From Bacillota bacterium (GTDB lineage: Bacteria > Bacillota > Clostridia > Oscillospirales > Acutalibacteraceae): a stretch of DNA of 5,746 nt. Shown here piece after piece: positions 4,435 through 5,746 of the stretch. A program made the position numbers and the translations under genes. Below the pieces are notes generated by a model. The model was given only the letters and a program-made list of their open reading frames with translations. It did no database searches and was not told where the DNA came from. The stretch covers positions 1 through 5,746 of the forward strand of contig JAEZWL010000038.1 of assembly GCA_023420245.1 (NCBI GenBank). Reading direction: 5' to 3'. The stretch's first letter is position 1; the number at the start of each line of letters is the position of its first letter.

Positions 4435-5746
4435 ATGAAAATAACGAATTTAAAGCTGGGTCAGATTCTCATTAATTCCGGCGTTCTAACCGAGGAGCGA
4501 CTGGTTCAGGCTCTGGAACGCCAAAAAAGTTCAAACAAAAGACTGGGCACCATTCTGGTGGAAAACCATTTTCTTACGGAAATGCAGATTATCCGCTCGC
4601 TGGAGCAGCAGCTTTCCATCCCCTACCTTGATTTGTCTGCCGTGAGCGTGGATTCGAGCCTTTCCTCCCTTGTGCCGGAGGAGCTTTCCCGCTCCAATTT
4701 CATTGTTCCGGTAAAACGCGAGGGCAGTATTCTGACGATTGCCGTGGCCGACCCTCTCGATTACAACGGCATTAACGATATCGGAATCTACACGCGGCTA
4801 AAGGTAAACCCCGTAATTGCGGAGCGGGAAAAAATCGAGACGAAAATCCGCGAGCTGTATACGACCCAAAAAGCATTTGCCGCCGCGAAGGAGCTTTCCG
4901 ATTCCCAACAGGAGCTGGCAACGGACGCGATTCAGGGCGGTTCCGACCAGCCGATTATCCGTTTCGTCAATAATATGATCGAGCAGGCAGTTCTGCAAAA
5001 GGCGAGCGACATCCATATTGAGCCGCAGGAAAAAATTATGCGGATCCGTTTCCGCGTGGACGGGCATTTAAGCCTTTATATGGAGACGAACGCGGAGCTG
5101 ATTCCGTCCGTCGTTTCCAGAATCAAGCTGATCGGCGGCATGAACATCGCGGAGAAGCGGATTCCGCAGGACGGCCGTATCAGCTATAAAATCGGCGGCA
5201 AGGAAATTGATATGCGGCTTTCCATCCTTCCGAGTGTTTACGGAGAAAAGGTGGTCATCCGTATTACCACCGCCCTGAGCTTTGCCCTTTCCAAGGAGAG
5301 TATCGGATTTTTGCCGGAAAATCTGATGAAGTTTGATAACCTGCTGCGGAACAATCATGGCATTATCCTGCTTGTGGGACCAACCGGAAGCGGCAAATCC
5401 ACCACGCTTTATACCGCGCTGAAAGCGATTATGCGCGATGACATCAATATTGTAACGGTCGAGAACCCGGTAGAAATGATTATTCCGAAGATCACGCAGG
5501 TGGATATTAACACAAAAGCCGGACTGACCTTCGCTTCGGTACTCCGCTCTATTCTGCGGCAGGACCCGGATGTGGTTATGATCGGTGAAATCCGTGACCA
5601 GGAAACGGCGGAAATCGCCAGCAGCGTTGCCATCACCGGTCACCTGGTGCTTTCTACCCTGCACACCTACGACGCGCCCAGCTCGGTCATCCGCCTGATC
5701 GATATGGGGGTGGAGCCTTATATGGTATCCTCCGCCATGCTCGGGG
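4435..5746 (+). CDS. pilB: Type IV pilus assembly ATPase PilB (GspE/PilB family), C-terminus cut by window edge
   Basis: This hexameric cytoplasmic ATPase should drive pilin polymerisation; 437 codons are visible and the 3' end is missing. Residues 7-59 form an MshEN-type domain: two 24-residue motifs (K7 L8 G9 to Q30, and R36 L37 G38 to Q59) joined by a 5-residue spacer, the pattern that binds cyclic di-GMP in Vibrio MshE. The middle domain (about 170-280) contains SDIHIEP (191-197), RFRVDG (205-210) and R242-G247 (RIPQDG). The ATPase core has Walker A GPTGSGKST (315-323), an Asp box TVENPVE (341-347), Walker B with DPDVVMIGEIRD (377-388) and a His box from G402-H403 to LHTYDA (409-414). Family members usually have EDPVE and HTNDA, so N344 and Y412 are departures. 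The zinc tetracysteine, if present, would lie beyond the window. AAGGAG at 4423-4428 lies 6 nt before the ATG, and the gap from pilD is 14 bp, so it is in the same operon. Confidence 0.95.
   Translation, partial: MKITNLKLGQILINSGVLTEERLVQALERQKSSNKRLGTILVENHFLTEMQIIRSLEQQLSIPYLDLSAVSVDSSLSSLVPEELSRSNFIVPVKREGSILTIAVADPLDYNGINDIGIYTRLKVNPVIAEREKIETKIRELYTTQKAFAAAKELSDSQQELATDAIQGGSDQPIIRFVNNMIEQAVLQKASDIHIEPQEKIMRIRFRVDGHLSLYMETNAELIPSVVSRIKLIGGMNIAEKRIPQDGRISYKIGGKEIDMRLSILPSVYGEKVVIRITTALSFALSKESIGFLPENLMKFDNLLRNNHGIILLVGPTGSGKSTTLYTALKAIMRDDINIVTVENPVEMIIPKITQVDINTKAGLTFASVLRSILRQDPDVVMIGEIRDQETAEIASSVAITGHLVLSTLHTYDAPSSVIRLIDMGVEPYMVSSAMLG

Noticed and set aside
5068..5664. 198-codon and nearby open frames on the - strand
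   Set aside because: They are shadows of pilB, whose Walker A, Walker B and His box are unmistakable in the + strand frame.
1..5746. CRISPR arrays, tRNA or rRNA genes, insertion sequences, attachment sites
   Set aside because: No regularly spaced repeats, cloverleaf-like segments, transposase motifs or terminal repeats were seen on reading both strands by eye.

Overview
The window holds the front part of a type IV pilus (T4P) assembly operon on the + strand (about 1519 to beyond 5746), and a divergently transcribed gene for a secreted repeat protein on the - strand (1244 running off the left edge). Moderate GC coding sequence, strong AGGAGG-type ribosome binding sites, TTG starts, a very AT-rich intergenic promoter region and pilus genes without any outer-membrane PilP/PilQ counterpart suggest a monoderm Firmicute. 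A clostridial lineage such as Oscillospirales/Ruminococcaceae is my best guess, but the species cannot be named from the sequence alone.

Layout: (1) 1-1244 (-) encodes at least 414 residues of a protein with a signal peptide, a solenoid of short beta-strand repeats (probable beta-helix) and an apparent Ig-like (Big_2-like) segment; its C-terminus lies outside the window. (2) 1245-1518 is a 274-bp divergent intergenic region with a candidate promoter in each direction, two inverted repeats, and an 8-codon leader ORF just before the first pilus gene. (3) 1519-3123 is a fused PilM-PilN protein, an architecture like T2SS GspL. (4) 3120-3683 is a PilO/GspM-like protein. (5) 3680-4420 is a prepilin peptidase (PilD) with no zinc-cysteine N-terminal domain. 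(6) 4435-5746 is the PilB/GspE-family assembly ATPase, cut by the right edge, with a tandem-motif MshEN-type N-terminal domain expected to bind cyclic di-GMP.

The + strand genes overlap by 4 bp (ATGA) or are spaced by 14 bp, so they are almost certainly one transcript. As a module, PilMN and PilO form the membrane alignment platform, PilB powers pilin polymerisation from the cytoplasm, and PilD processes prepilins. Pilins, the platform protein PilC and any retraction ATPase PilT are not in the window and probably follow downstream. The divergent secreted protein may be a surface or adhesive partner, but only its position suggests this.

I see no wholly new system here. The points worth checking are the GspL-like PilMN fusion with eroded nucleotide-binding motifs, the MshEN double motif and substituted ATPase boxes of PilB, the leader ORF before the TTG-started pilMN gene, the reduced PilD, and the uncharacterised divergent repeat protein.
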